In this document: positions 63,966 to 64,000 of the stretch, piece after piece
Layout of the letters: every line of letters starts with the position of its first letter
Position numbering within the stretch: the stretch's first letter is position 1
Assembly (NCBI RefSeq): GCF_003716875.1
Contig: NZ_CP033078.1
Coordinates: 1,240,001 to 1,304,000, forward strand
Source of the DNA: Vibrio zhugei
GTDB taxonomy: Bacteria > Pseudomonadota > Gammaproteobacteria > Enterobacterales > Vibrionaceae
DNA: 64,000 nucleotides
Direction of reading: 5' to 3'
Position numbers and translations under genes: made by a program
The notes under the pieces: generated by a model
Database searches by the model: none
What the model saw: only the letters and a program-made list of their open reading frames with translations
Told to the model about the DNA's origin: nothing

Positions 63966-64000
63966 GTTCACCGCCGTATAGGCGGCTTAGAAACATACTA
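63966..64000 (+). CRISPR. Start of CRISPR array 4 (cut by window edge)
   Basis: A first 28-bp repeat at 63966-63993 begins GTTCACC with stem CCGCC-GTATA-GGCGG and ends GGCTTAGAAA, followed by 7 nt of spacer. Only one repeat is seen, so the array is inferred from the repeat and leader. It uses the CCGCC stem class of array 2 with a changed loop (GTATA). Confidence 0.85.

Overview
The window is a piece of gammaproteobacterial chromosome, most likely Vibrionaceae and perhaps Salinivibrio-like. The clues are a 192-codon tdk, the cmoB-cmoA-yecE-aspS cluster, a sap transporter operon next to pspBC, a TIGR02647 protein and an H-NS-free, moderate-GC housekeeping backbone. Genus is inferred from gene content only.

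The first half (about 1-32.8 kb) is ordinary core genome. It holds a RimK-like ligase / inactive transglutaminase / retropepsin-like lipoprotein trio, tRNA wobble-modification genes cmoA and cmoB, aspS, tdk, a focA-type formate channel, the sapABCDF operon, pspBC, tag, metC, a cardiolipin synthase, a sodium-dependent (NSS) transporter, RNA-modification genes, a DEAD-box helicase, a Ca/Na antiporter and an isolated flagellin. A small gdx/sugE exporter sits behind a clear two-hairpin guanidine-II (mini-ykkC) riboswitch.

From about 33 kb to the end the window is a conflict island. Its order is: CRISPR array 1 (32 repeats); an orphan hcp / DUF4225-like effector / small membrane protein module broken by three insertion sequences (an IS10-like element, plus an IS66-type element nested in an IS30-family element); the type I-F operon cas1, cas2-3, csy1, csy2, csy3, cas6f; array 2; a predicted pore-forming toxin with a membrane immunity partner; array 3, split inside one spacer by a second IS10-like copy; a type III-B operon cas6f, cmr1, cas10, cmr3, cmr4, cmr5, cmr6 and a membrane protein with a tandemly duplicated soluble domain; then the leader and first repeat of array 4 at the window edge.

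All arrays carry type I-F repeats (28 nt, mostly 32-nt spacers). The only adaptation genes are those of the I-F operon, while the III-B operon has its own Cas6f and no cas1 or cas2. The simplest reading is that one I-F adaptation module feeds spacers to two interference machines, DNA-targeting Cascade/Cas3 and RNA-targeting Cmr. Cas10 keeps a GGDD cyclase motif but starts directly at the palm region with no HD nuclease domain. The translationally coupled membrane protein at the operon end is therefore the best candidate effector, resembling in layout the cyclic-oligoadenylate-responsive Csx23 proteins but with two copies of the sensor-like domain. This is the most interesting part of the window.
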